Part shown: piece by piece, positions 24,137 to 32,217 of the stretch | Layout: every line of letters begins with the position of its first letter | How positions within the stretch are numbered: position 1 is the first letter of the stretch | Source of the DNA: Pseudomonas sp. 7P_10.2_Bac1 | GTDB lineage: Bacteria; Pseudomonadota; Gammaproteobacteria; Pseudomonadales; Pseudomonadaceae | Length of the DNA: 64,000 bases | Direction: 5' to 3' | Assembly (NCBI RefSeq): GCF_025465935.1 | Contig: NZ_JANLNV010000059.1 | Span: 299,432-363,431, forward strand | Program-made: the position numbers and the translations under genes | Notes under the pieces: generated by a model | Database searches by the model: none | Told to the model about the DNA's origin: nothing | Seen by the model: the letters and a program-made list of their open reading frames with translations, nothing else

Positions 24137-25798
24137 ATGAATGCATATTTGATGGAAGCGTTAAGACAGATCATGCAGCAGCTCAAGACCACACTTGATG
24201 AGCATGGCGATGAGATCACCACCACCCTTCAGCGTGTGGCGCTGGGGGAGTTAAAGCCTGTCGAGACGCTCACCCCCGAAGAGCTTGAATGCGCGCGTGA
24301 GCTGTTTGGCTGGGTGGCGCAACATGACCCGCTCAAGGTCTGGGCCAAGGTTGAGCCACTGTTGCCGGAGTTGATCGGCTCAGCCTCTGACATCGCCCTG
24401 GATGAGATCTTTGTCGATCCGGGCTTCGGCGAGTTGCCGCCTTCGCTTAAAAAACTCAAGAACAAGCGCACCCTGGCCCGGCTTGGGGTGCTGTTGGCGA
24501 GCTACATCTGCTATGACCAGTTCCACTACCCGCAGCCTGAAACCGGGGTGTACAACATTTCGGGCAGTGCATTCGAAAAGCTCAAGTGGGTGTACCGGTA
24601 CTGGTTCAATCAGCTGGAAGTTGCTGAACTGGGCTCGGGGCTGGAAGAATTTTTCGCGTCCCAGCGCTTTGAGTTTTTCAACCTGACAGACCCGTCGCCA
24701 GACGCCGACAACACAATTGCTTCGGTGTCGGTGTCTTGCGCCGGGGATTTGCTTGCGGTGGATGTACTGACGCCAGAAAACACCGAGCACTTGTTCGATG
24801 CAATCACCGATTTTTACAGCAGCGCCGACATTGTCAGCGCCAACCTCGAATCCACGGTAGATAAAAACCAGAAGCCTACCCGTAACCAGCAGCCCGGCGA
24901 ACCGGCACGGATGAACACATCCCAGGCCATGTTCGACAAGTTCCGCCACGAGGCCAAAATCAACTTCTTCAGCACCGCGACCAACCACGCCATGGACTAT
25001 GGCGAACCGGGCGTGCTGGCCACCCTCGACGTGCTCAAAAGATCGGGCGCGCTGTATGCCGGTACGGCCGCCAGCCAGGCAGAGCAGAACGAGGTGGTGA
25101 TCTTTGAAAAAGACGGCATCAAGGTGGCGCTGCTGGCCTACACTTTTGACCTTAACGGCCACTTGGTGCCCGAGGGCAAGTCTTACTTGGCCAACGAAGT
25201 GCGCTTTAACGATGTAAACCCGCCGCCTGATTACACCTTGATCAAAAGGCAGGTCGCTGCGGCGCAGGCCAAGGGCGCGGATTGGATCATCGCTTATTGC
25301 CACTGGGGCTGGGAGTTTGAAATGTACCCCCACGTCAATATCGTCGATGCCGCGCACAAGGTCATTGAGTGCGGCGTCGATACGATTCTGGGCAACCACC
25401 CACATGTCAGCCAGCCCGCGCAACTGATCCCGCGTACCGGCAAACAGGACGCGCTGGTGATCTACGCGTTCGGCGATTTTGTGAGTTACCACCCTGACAG
25501 CCGCAACTCCAAGCTGGCATACAGCGTGAAGTTCAACATCGGCAAGGTGAAGGGCACTACCGGGCTGTTCAATTTGCAGGCGCTGCCGCTGTATATCGTC
25601 AACCAGAAACTAAAGCCGGAGGACCCCGAAGATGACCGTTTCGACTGCCGCATCGTCAAGTTCTTCGACGTGCTGCAAAGGCCGAACGCGTTTGGCCTGA
25701 CCGAGCTGGAAAAGAGCCAACTGCCGCACCTGCGTGACAAAGTGTGGAACGACATCCTGTCGCCGCTTTCGAGCATTGCCCAACGTTTTGACGCGTAA
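24137..25798 (+). CDS. CapA/PgsA-like metallophosphatase-fold protein
   Basis: A protein of about 553 residues. The first 190 residues are helical and unrecognised; the remainder is a CapA-type metallophosphatase domain: SVSCAGDLLAVDVLT, NLESTVDK, TATNHAMDYGEPG, AYCHWGWEFEMYP and DTILGNHPHVSQPAQ supply the expected metal-binding Asp, Glu, Asn and His residues. CapA/PgsA proteins are linked to poly-gamma-glutamate, but those are membrane anchored; this one has no signal peptide or membrane span. I start it at 24137 (MNAYLMEAL) next to TTCAGG. It follows the DUF2817 gene by 112 bp, so both may act on an amide-linked glutamate-type compound. That is a hypothesis only. Confidence 0.83.
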   Translation: MNAYLMEALRQIMQQLKTTLDEHGDEITTTLQRVALGELKPVETLTPEELECARELFGWVAQHDPLKVWAKVEPLLPELIGSASDIALDEIFVDPGFGELPPSLKKLKNKRTLARLGVLLASYICYDQFHYPQPETGVYNISGSAFEKLKWVYRYWFNQLEVAELGSGLEEFFASQRFEFFNLTDPSPDADNTIASVSVSCAGDLLAVDVLTPENTEHLFDAITDFYSSADIVSANLESTVDKNQKPTRNQQPGEPARMNTSQAMFDKFRHEAKINFFSTATNHAMDYGEPGVLATLDVLKRSGALYAGTAASQAEQNEVVIFEKDGIKVALLAYTFDLNGHLVPEGKSYLANEVRFNDVNPPPDYTLIKRQVAAAQAKGADWIIAYCHWGWEFEMYPHVNIVDAAHKVIECGVDTILGNHPHVSQPAQLIPRTGKQDALVIYAFGDFVSYHPDSRNSKLAYSVKFNIGKVKGTTGLFNLQALPLYIVNQKLKPEDPEDDRFDCRIVKFFDVLQRPNAFGLTELEKSQLPHLRDKVWNDILSPLSSIAQRFDA

Positions 25799-25824
25799 CA
25801 CCCTCCTCTTATAACCACCTACCT

Positions 25825-25888
25825 GTAGGAGCGAGCTTGCCTCGCGATCTTTTAAGATCAAAAGATCGCGAGACGAGCTCGCTCCTAC
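25825..25888. repeat. REP element 4
   Basis: A full 64-bp palindrome of the REP family, 26 bp after the CapA-like stop codon. Confidence 0.85.
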
Positions 25889-25950
25889 AGAGGCCGTGTC
25901 GGCAGAAAAAAATCTCTCGCCACAGCAGTCGTCATATCCCCATGAAAACT

Positions 25951-25981
25951 CAAAAGATCGCGAGACAAGCTCGCTCCTACA
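25951..25981. repeat. half REP element
   Basis: Only the right arm is present (CAAAAGATCGCGAGACAAGC up to GCTCCTAC), 62 bp after REP 4. It is part of the 317-bp gap 25799-26115, which otherwise holds the double palindrome at 26015. Confidence 0.75.
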
Positions 25982-26014
25982 GGTGGGCTTTGGCCTGCAT
26001 TCACGGACATAACA

Positions 26015-26066
26015 ACTGAAAATAATTTCAATAAAGCACCAAAGCGCTATTGAAGATATTTTCAGT
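26015..26066. promoter_or_regulatory. double palindromic operator before the aldehyde dehydrogenase operon
   Basis: A 19-bp inverted repeat (two mismatches) with a 14-nt centre. Each arm is itself a short palindrome, TGAAAATAATTTCA (26017-26030) and TGAAGATATTTTCA (26051-26064), centred 34 bp apart. It ends 50 bp before the GTG start. TetR-family repressors bind such sites, and a BetI-like TetR is encoded at the end of this cluster. Confidence 0.65.
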
Positions 26067-26115
26067 ATTACCTAGCATTGCCCTCAGCCTGACAAGAATA
26101 AGATGAGGTGTTGCA

Positions 26116-27612
26116 GTGCCAGAGTTGAAAGATCAAACCTATTGGCTCGAAAAAGCCCGAACGCTGCCACTCGAAGGTCGAGCGTTTATTGATGGCGCTT
26201 ATGTCGATGCCCAAAGCGGCGCCACGTTTACCTCATACAGCCCAATAGACGGCGCCCCCCTAGCAGCCGTTGCGCAGTGCGCCAGTGCCGATATTGACCT
26301 GGCCGTCGCTGCTGCCCGCCGCAGCTTTGAGGCCGGGGTGTGGTCAGCCATCAGCGCTCAAGCGCGTAAAGCGGTGTTGCTGAAATGGGCGCAGTTGCTG
26401 GAAACACATACGCGAGAATTGGCCTTGCTGGAGTCTCTGGACAGCGGCAAGCCTATTGCAGACACCACGGGCGGCGACCTGCCCGGCACGATTTATTGCC
26501 TGCGCTGGTTCGCCGAGCTGATCGATAAGGTGCACGGCGAAGTCCCGGCCATCGACCCGCAGTTTTTCGGCACCGTGACCCACCAACCGCTGGGCGTGGT
26601 GGCCGCCGTAGTGCCGTGGAATTACCCGCTGTTGATGGCCGCCTGGAAGTTCGCCCCGGCCTTGGCCGCAGGTAATAGCGTGGTGCTCAAGCCTTCTGAG
26701 AAAACCCCGCTCAGCGCCTTACGCATTGCCGCGCTGGGCCTGCAAGCCGGGCTCCCGGCGGGTGTATTCAGCGTGGTGTGTGGCGACGGCCAAGCCGGCC
26801 GAGCCTTGAGCCTGCACACGGACGTCGACTGCATCGCCTTCACCGGCTCGGGCAAGGTAGGGCGTGAAATCGCGAAAAATGCCGCATCTTCAAACCTCAA
26901 GCGCGTGTGGCTGGAGCTAGGCGGCAAGTCAGCCAATATCGTCATGGCCGACTGCCCGGATATCCCGCAAGCCGCGCGTTCTGCGGCCGCCGCGATTTTC
27001 GCCAACATGGGCCAAGTGTGCAGCGCAGGCTCGCGTCTGCTGGTGCAGCGTTCGATTGCCGATACGCTGATAACAGAACTGCTGCAGGCCGCTGAGCACT
27101 ATCAACCCGGCCATCCTCTAGATCCTGCATCTGTCACCGGCGCGATCATTGATAGCGTGCAACTCGATCAGGTCTGCCGCTACATCGAGATCGGCGAGCA
27201 CGAGGCGCAACTGCTCACCGGCGGTCGCACATTAACGTTGGCCGGGACGGGCGCGTATCTGCAGCCCACGATATTCCTGGCCCACGACGCCAACGCACGC
27301 ATCGCCAACGAAGAAATCTTCGGCCCGGTGCTGACGGTCATTGTCTTCGACACGCTGGACGAAGCCATCGCCATTGCCAACCAGACCGAATACGGCCTCG
27401 CGGCAGCGATCTGGTCCTCGGACATCAGCACCGTACATAACGCTACCCGCCGCCTGAAGGCCGGGACCGTGTGGGTCAATTGCTATGACGAACTGGTGGA
27501 CATGAACTTCCCGTTCGGCGGCTTCAAGGCGTCGGGAAATGGCCGCGACAACTCGGCCCACGCGCTCAGCAAATACACCGAGTTGAAATCCACCATCCAG
27601 CGTTGCCGTTAA
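26116..27612 (+). CDS. NAD(P)-dependent aldehyde dehydrogenase, KauB/PuuC-like
   Basis: A 498-residue aldehyde dehydrogenase that oxidises an aldehyde to its acid. Active-site residues are complete: Asn169 in VVPWNYPL, Lys192 in LKPSEKTP, Glu267 in VWLELGGKSAN and nucleophile Cys302 in NMGQVCSAGSR. The stretches SNLKRVWLELGGKSANIV and FGGFKASGNGRDNSAHAL resemble gamma-glutamyl-gamma-aminobutyraldehyde dehydrogenase PuuC and KauB, so an omega-amino or conjugated aldehyde is likelier than a simple one. The start is GTG with GAGGTG upstream. It leads an operon with an alcohol dehydrogenase and a permease. The double palindrome at 26015 is the likely control site. Confidence 0.9.
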   Translation: MPELKDQTYWLEKARTLPLEGRAFIDGAYVDAQSGATFTSYSPIDGAPLAAVAQCASADIDLAVAAARRSFEAGVWSAISAQARKAVLLKWAQLLETHTRELALLESLDSGKPIADTTGGDLPGTIYCLRWFAELIDKVHGEVPAIDPQFFGTVTHQPLGVVAAVVPWNYPLLMAAWKFAPALAAGNSVVLKPSEKTPLSALRIAALGLQAGLPAGVFSVVCGDGQAGRALSLHTDVDCIAFTGSGKVGREIAKNAASSNLKRVWLELGGKSANIVMADCPDIPQAARSAAAAIFANMGQVCSAGSRLLVQRSIADTLITELLQAAEHYQPGHPLDPASVTGAIIDSVQLDQVCRYIEIGEHEAQLLTGGRTLTLAGTGAYLQPTIFLAHDANARIANEEIFGPVLTVIVFDTLDEAIAIANQTEYGLAAAIWSSDISTVHNATRRLKAGTVWVNCYDELVDMNFPFGGFKASGNGRDNSAHALSKYTELKSTIQRCR

Positions 27613-27622
27613 GGTGAGTCCT

Positions 27623-28807
27623 GTGCAAAACACTCTTTCCGCATTAATCCCACAAAAATGGACCGTACCCTTGCCGATGGAATACGGCCCCGGCGCCCGT
27701 CACGAATTGGTCGCCCTGTGCAAACAATTCAACATTCAGCGGCCGTTCATCATCACCGACCAAGGCTCGCTGAACCTGCCATTCGTAGCCGAGATTCAGC
27801 ACGCCTTGAACGACGCAGGCCTGGCCTGCGGGCTGTACGGAGGTATAGAGCCCAACCCGACCGACCGCACTATTGTTGCCGGAGCGCAGGCTTACCAAGC
27901 CTGGGACGCGGACGGCATTATCGCCCTGGGTGGCGGCAGCGGCCTGGACGGCGCCAAAGCGGTGGCCCTGATCGCCCGCCAGCAGCGTTGCGACCTGTGG
28001 GCGTTCGATTTTGATCAACCAGTGCCACAGGGCTTTCACGCAGACGACTTTGCGCCGGTCATCACGATTCCAACCACGGCTGGCACCGGTGCCGAAACTG
28101 AAAGCACGGCGATGGTCACTGACACCCGGCGCGGCATTAAAGGCTGCGTCTGGCACCCGCTGGCACGGCCTTCAGCGGTCATCCTCGACCCGGAACTGAC
28201 CCGCAGCCTGCCCGCCAACCTCACTGCCTGGACCGGTCTGGATGCCATCATCCACGCGCTGGAAGCCTACTTCGTGCCCAGCTTCAACCCGCTGAGTGAC
28301 GGCGCGGCCCTGCAAGCGCTGGACTTGCTGTGGCATTCCATCGACACCGCCGTGCATCAGGGGCAAGACCTGGAAGCGCGCGGCAAAATGCTGATCGGCT
28401 CGTGCCTGGCGGGCGTGGCCTTTCTCAAGGGCCTGGGCCTGGTGCACGCCCTGAGCCACATGGTCGGCGCGACCTACAACACCCATCACGGGCTGACCAA
28501 CGCAATTATTTTGCCGGTGGTGTTGCGCTTCAATCAGGCCCAGATCAGTGCGCGGCTCAAGCCGGTGGCACAGGTGCTGGACCTGCCGGATGACCGTTTC
28601 GACACGTTCTACAACGCCGTATGCACACTGCTAGACCGTCTGAACATTCCCAAGTCTTTAGCCGCGCTCGGCGTTCAACACGCCGACATCGACGCGCTGG
28701 CCCTCAAATCCATGGGCGACCCCGCACGCCTGACCAACCCTCGCGACAGCTCCCTTGAGCAACTCAAGGCACTATTGGCCCACGCCATCGACCACGCCCG
28801 CGACTGA
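27623..28807 (+). CDS. iron-containing alcohol dehydrogenase
   Basis: About 394 residues of the group III (iron-dependent) alcohol dehydrogenase family. The nucleotide site is IALGGGSGLDGAKAVAL and the following TIPTTAGTGAETES segment is diagnostic. Metal ligands are expected in HALEAYFVPSF and HALSHMVGATYNTHHG. I prefer the GTG at 27623, spaced correctly from AAGG; another GTG at 27614 is in frame. It begins 10 bp after the aldehyde dehydrogenase stop. Together the two enzymes would convert an alcohol to an aldehyde and then an acid; the alcohol may be amine-bearing in view of the neighbouring NCS1 permease. Confidence 0.9.
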   Translation: MQNTLSALIPQKWTVPLPMEYGPGARHELVALCKQFNIQRPFIITDQGSLNLPFVAEIQHALNDAGLACGLYGGIEPNPTDRTIVAGAQAYQAWDADGIIALGGGSGLDGAKAVALIARQQRCDLWAFDFDQPVPQGFHADDFAPVITIPTTAGTGAETESTAMVTDTRRGIKGCVWHPLARPSAVILDPELTRSLPANLTAWTGLDAIIHALEAYFVPSFNPLSDGAALQALDLLWHSIDTAVHQGQDLEARGKMLIGSCLAGVAFLKGLGLVHALSHMVGATYNTHHGLTNAIILPVVLRFNQAQISARLKPVAQVLDLPDDRFDTFYNAVCTLLDRLNIPKSLAALGVQHADIDALALKSMGDPARLTNPRDSSLEQLKALLAHAIDHARD

Positions 28808-28872
28808 TGACCTGAAACACCCAACCATTGCTTTGTCGTGTAACCACAATAAATAAAACAGGTGCCACCGCG

Positions 28873-30318
28873 ATGTCTGACTCTACCCAAGCTGCGTCCA
28901 AAGGACGCCTCAACCTTGAAACACGCTCCATCGATTATGTCCCGCTGGCCGAGCGACACGGCAAAGCCTGGCACTTGTGGCCGATCTGGTTTTGCGGCGA
29001 AGCCCACCTCACCACCCTCGCGGTGGGCATCATCGGTATCGGCATGGGCGCCAACCTGTTCTGGTCGGCGATCGCTATTTTCTTCGGGTGTGCGTTCGGG
29101 ACGCTGTTCATGGCCGGCCACTCCACCCAGGGCCCGCAAATGGGCCTGCCGCAACTGATCCAGTCTCGACCGCAGTTTGGCTACCTGGGCGCGCTGTTGG
29201 TATACGTGGTGGCCATCGCTACTTATGTGGGCTACAACGCGTTCAACCAATTGCTGGTCGGGCAAACCCTGCATGAGCTGTTCAACGCACCGGAGCATGG
29301 CTCGGCCATTGCCTTCTCGCTGCTGGCCATTGTCATGGCTATTGCCGGGTATAACACCTTCCACAAAGTGCAGCGGTTTCTCGCCTTTGTGCTGATTGCC
29401 GTCATGGTGGTGTTCACCATCGGCTTGTTTATTTTCGTCAAACTGCCCGCCGAACAACTGAGCATGTCGGGCTTCAAGGCCACGCCGTTCCTCGCACAAT
29501 TCTTTGTCGCTGCGGCGTATCAGTTGAGCTGGGCGATCTATGTGTCGGACTACTCGCGGTATTTGCCGGCCAATGTCAGCGTCAAATCATCGTTCTGGTG
29601 GACCTACTTCGGCGCCATGATCGGCGGCGTATGGATGATGCTGATCGGCGCCCTGGCCGCGGCCTTGAGCCCCGGTCAAAACCTGGCCAAAGGCTTGGTC
29701 ATGCTGGGTAACTCATTGTTCAGCGGCTTCGGCGAAATCCTCCTGATTCTGGCCGTGCTCAGTCTGGTCACCAGCGCGGCGCAGAACTTCTACGGTGCCT
29801 CGATCACCCTGCTCAGCATTGCCGACACCGTAAAAAGCCAGACCTCTACCCTGCTCAAACGCATCGTCTCGATGCTGATTGTGGGCGGCACGGCCATCGC
29901 CATCGCCATGACCGCCTCGGATAACTTCGTGAAGGACTTCGGCGACTTCCTGGCGATCCTGCTGTACCTGTTCACACCGTGGACGGCCATCAACCTGGTG
30001 GACTTCTACAAAGTCCGCCACGGCAAGTTCTCGATCACCGAAATCTTCAAACCCAACGGCATCTACGGTCGCTGGAACTGGCGCGGCATCGGCGCTTACG
30101 TCGCAGGTTTTGTCGCCATGCTGCCGTTCTCCAGCACCGGCCTGTACACCGGCTACGTCACCACTCTGCTGGGCGGAGCCGATATCAGCATGATCGTCGG
30201 GTTGATCGTCTCGGGCGTGGTCTATTGGTGGTTGTGCCGCTCGCAGAACATCCAGCAAGAGCTGTCGCAAATCGACCATCTGGACAAGGACCTGGAAGCC
30301 CGCTTACAGGCAAGCTGA
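28873..30318 (+). CDS. NCS1 family permease, cytosine/purine type
   Basis: A 481-residue inner-membrane symporter with about 12 spans, of the nucleobase:cation symporter-1 family. Landmarks are the N-terminal SIDYVPLAERHGKAWHLWPI, the WSAIAIFFGCAFGTLFMAGH helix and SDYSRYLPANVS, the motif typical of cytosine permease-like members. NCS1 proteins import nucleobases, hydantoins, vitamins and related nitrogen compounds. Being co-transcribed with two alcohol/aldehyde dehydrogenases rather than a deaminase or hydantoinase suggests a non-nucleobase substrate such as an amino alcohol. The start at 28873 follows a weak site. Confidence 0.9.
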   Translation: MSDSTQAASKGRLNLETRSIDYVPLAERHGKAWHLWPIWFCGEAHLTTLAVGIIGIGMGANLFWSAIAIFFGCAFGTLFMAGHSTQGPQMGLPQLIQSRPQFGYLGALLVYVVAIATYVGYNAFNQLLVGQTLHELFNAPEHGSAIAFSLLAIVMAIAGYNTFHKVQRFLAFVLIAVMVVFTIGLFIFVKLPAEQLSMSGFKATPFLAQFFVAAAYQLSWAIYVSDYSRYLPANVSVKSSFWWTYFGAMIGGVWMMLIGALAAALSPGQNLAKGLVMLGNSLFSGFGEILLILAVLSLVTSAAQNFYGASITLLSIADTVKSQTSTLLKRIVSMLIVGGTAIAIAMTASDNFVKDFGDFLAILLYLFTPWTAINLVDFYKVRHGKFSITEIFKPNGIYGRWNWRGIGAYVAGFVAMLPFSSTGLYTGYVTTLLGGADISMIVGLIVSGVVYWWLCRSQNIQQELSQIDHLDKDLEARLQAS

Positions 30319-30332
30319 TCGTCGTTTGAACA

Positions 30333-30363
30333 CGGTTCACTGGCTGCAACGGGCAGTGAACCG
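30333..30363. terminator. inverted repeat after the NCS1 permease gene
   Basis: A perfect 10-bp stem CGGTTCACTG / CAGTGAACCG with an 11-nt loop lies 14 bp after the permease stop. No T-run follows, so it may be a weak terminator, or an operator for the downstream TetR gene. Confidence 0.4.
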
Positions 30364-30457
30364 CTAGCTCCGACTAATTCCTGCCACTCGCCCGACAAAA
30401 AATTGCTAAATTGGCGCCCTGTTTTTAAGCGTCGGTTGAGTGTCGGAGAATGGAAGA

Positions 30458-31105
30458 ATGAGTGGTGACGCCGCAGTGCCTGAGCTCAAAAAGCGCCGAA
30501 CCCGCATAGACCCGGAGTTGCGGCGCAAGGCGATTATCGAAGCCACCATGCAATGCATCACCCAGTACGGCCACAGCGGCAGCACACTGGAGCGCATCTG
30601 CGCACAGGCCGGTGTTTCCATCGGTTTGATCGGCCATCATTTTTCCAGCAAGGAAGAGCTGATGCTGTCCACCTATCAGGCGCTGACCGACCAACTGCGC
30701 GAAGAAACCCGCAAATACCTGGCCAGCCAGGGCGGCTCATCGCAAGACCGGTTACTGGCGATTATCCGCTCCTCGTTTCGGGGGCAGATCTTCAACGAAT
30801 TCATCCTCACCACCTGGCTGGGCTTCTGGGGCGCGGCCGTGTCGTCAGACCAATTGCGCGCGCTCAACAAAAAGCTCTACGCCGACTACCGCAAAGAGCT
30901 GGAAGCCGTGTTCAACGACATCGCCCGCGAAAACGGCACCCACATCGACGCCAAAAGCGCAGCCCTGACCATCACCGCCTTGATCGACGGTTTTTGGCTG
31001 GAATGGGCCCTCGACCACAAAGCCTTCAGCTCCAAAAAAGCCGAGAAATGCTGCATCACCACGGCGCAAATGTTTGTGAACAGCGCGCAGCCACTGCCCG
31101 CTTAA
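30458..31105 (+). CDS. TetR family repressor, BetI-like
   Basis: A 215-residue repressor. The N-terminal helix-turn-helix reads GSTLERICAQAGVSIGLIGHHFSSKEEL, and the C-terminal half (TTWLGFWGAAVSSDQLRALNKKLY, LTITALIDGFWLEWAL) follows the BetI ligand domain, which in BetI responds to choline. True betI neighbours (betA/betB) are absent, so it probably senses the alcohol or aldehyde of the adjacent pathway. The ATG at 30458 has GGAG 10 bp upstream; a GTG at 30440 is an alternative. The likely target is the double palindrome at 26015-26066. Confidence 0.87.
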   Translation: MSGDAAVPELKKRRTRIDPELRRKAIIEATMQCITQYGHSGSTLERICAQAGVSIGLIGHHFSSKEELMLSTYQALTDQLREETRKYLASQGGSSQDRLLAIIRSSFRGQIFNEFILTTWLGFWGAAVSSDQLRALNKKLYADYRKELEAVFNDIARENGTHIDAKSAALTITALIDGFWLEWALDHKAFSSKKAEKCCITTAQMFVNSAQPLPA

Positions 31106-31169
31106 CAGGCAAAAACAAAACCTGTAGTTGCTGACCAGATACGAGGCTGCGACTACCGGGTGAGCGGTC

Positions 31170-31289
31170 AGCCTTTGAAATCAGCCATTACACAAAGGGA
31201 CAGCCCCTAGGAGTTGTCCCCCTGAAAGAATCAGTTCCCGATCCACCCAACGCGCCTGAGTGCAAGCAGGCACCTAAATTTCAAAGGCT
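31170..31289. repeat. 120-bp segment bounded by 12-bp inverted repeats
   Basis: AGCCTTTGAAAT (31170-31181) and its exact complement ATTTCAAAGGCT (31278-31289) bound a non-coding segment that also contains a GGGACA/TGTCCC dyad (31197-31220). It could be a small element remnant or a structured 3' region of the TetR gene. No coding potential is seen. Confidence 0.35.
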
Positions 31290-31294
31290 TTTCT

Positions 31295-31358
31295 GTAGGA
31301 GCGAGCTCGTCTCGCGATCTTTTGACCTTGAAAGATCGCGAGGCAAGCTCGCTCCTAC
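31295..31358. repeat. REP element 5
   Basis: A full 64-bp REP palindrome between the convergent TetR and SDR genes, 12 bp from the SDR stop. Confidence 0.85.
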
Positions 31359-31370
31359 GGGTTTTGTGGG

Positions 31371-32150
31371 TTAGCGGAAGACTAAGCCACCGTCGATCAG
31401 CGGGGCTTGGCCGGTCATGTAGTCGGCGTCCGGGCTGGCCAGGTAGGCGACGAAGGCCGCGACGTCTTCCGGGGTTTCGGCACGGCCCAGGGCGATGCCG
31501 TTGACGAATTTATCGTAGGTGGCGCCAATCGGCGCGCCGGTGATTTCTGACATGCGTTTGTCGATGTCGACCCACATGTCGGTCCCCACCACGCCAGGGC
31601 AGTAGGCGTTGACGGTGATGCCGTGCACCGCCAGTTCTTTGGCCGCCGCCTGGGTCAGCGCGCGGACCGCGAACTTGGTGGAGGAGTAAACACCCAGTAA
31701 GGCATAGCCTTCATGGCCTGCGATGGAGCTGGCGTTGATGATTTTGCCTTTGCGCTTGAGCGCCTGGAACTTCTCGGCCGCGGCCTGGATGCCCCACAAG
31801 GTGCCTTGTACGTTGATGCGGTAGATGCGCTCAACTTCTTCAGCCGTTACGTCCAGCAGCGGCTTGACCTGCGAAATGCCCGCGTTGTTGACCATGATGT
31901 CCAGCCCGCCGAGCGAGCTGTGGGCATGCTCAACAGCCTGGAACACTTGCTCACGGTCGCCCACGTCGGCCACAAAGGTGCTGGCTTTGCGGCCCAGCGC
32001 CTGAACCTCTTCGGCCACTTGGCGCAGTTTGTCCTGGTTGATGTCGACCAGCGCAATGTCGGCGCCGTCTTTTGCCAAGCGCAGTGCGATACCACGGCCA
32101 ATGCCCTGCGCGGCTCCTGTGACCAATGCCACTTTTGCAGTGAGTTTCAT
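31371..32150 (-). CDS. short-chain dehydrogenase, acetoin/2,3-butanediol dehydrogenase-like
   Basis: A 259-residue classical SDR. Cofactor site TGAAQGIGRG, NNAG motif (VNNAGISQ), catalytic Ser in NASSIAGHEG and the YxxxK pair in GVYSSTKFAV are all present; Asp at the end of the second strand (LVDINQD) favours NAD. The overall pattern, including GVVGTDMWVDIDKRM and MTGQAPLIDGG, fits acetoin (diacetyl) reductase/butanediol dehydrogenases. As the last gene of the aco operon it would oxidise 2,3-butanediol to acetoin for cleavage by the complex encoded upstream. The ATG at 32150 has an AAAGGAG site 8 bp away. Confidence 0.88.
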   Translation of the reverse strand: MKLTAKVALVTGAAQGIGRGIALRLAKDGADIALVDINQDKLRQVAEEVQALGRKASTFVADVGDREQVFQAVEHAHSSLGGLDIMVNNAGISQVKPLLDVTAEEVERIYRINVQGTLWGIQAAAEKFQALKRKGKIINASSIAGHEGYALLGVYSSTKFAVRALTQAAAKELAVHGITVNAYCPGVVGTDMWVDIDKRMSEITGAPIGATYDKFVNGIALGRAETPEDVAAFVAYLASPDADYMTGQAPLIDGGLVFR

Positions 32151-32217
32151 TCGTTGGGCTCCTTTCAACAGTTAGCGGTGTCTGCGGCCTCAACCTTAGT
32201 CCAGACCGCCGACGTGT

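Noticed and set aside
24137..25798. CapA-like gene as part of a capsule or poly-gamma-glutamate synthesis locus
   Set aside because: No capB/capC (pgsB/pgsC) ligase or membrane genes are nearby, and the protein has no membrane anchor.
30458..31105. TetR gene as authentic betI
   Set aside because: betA and betB are absent and the adjacent enzymes are an iron alcohol dehydrogenase and a KauB/PuuC-like aldehyde dehydrogenase.
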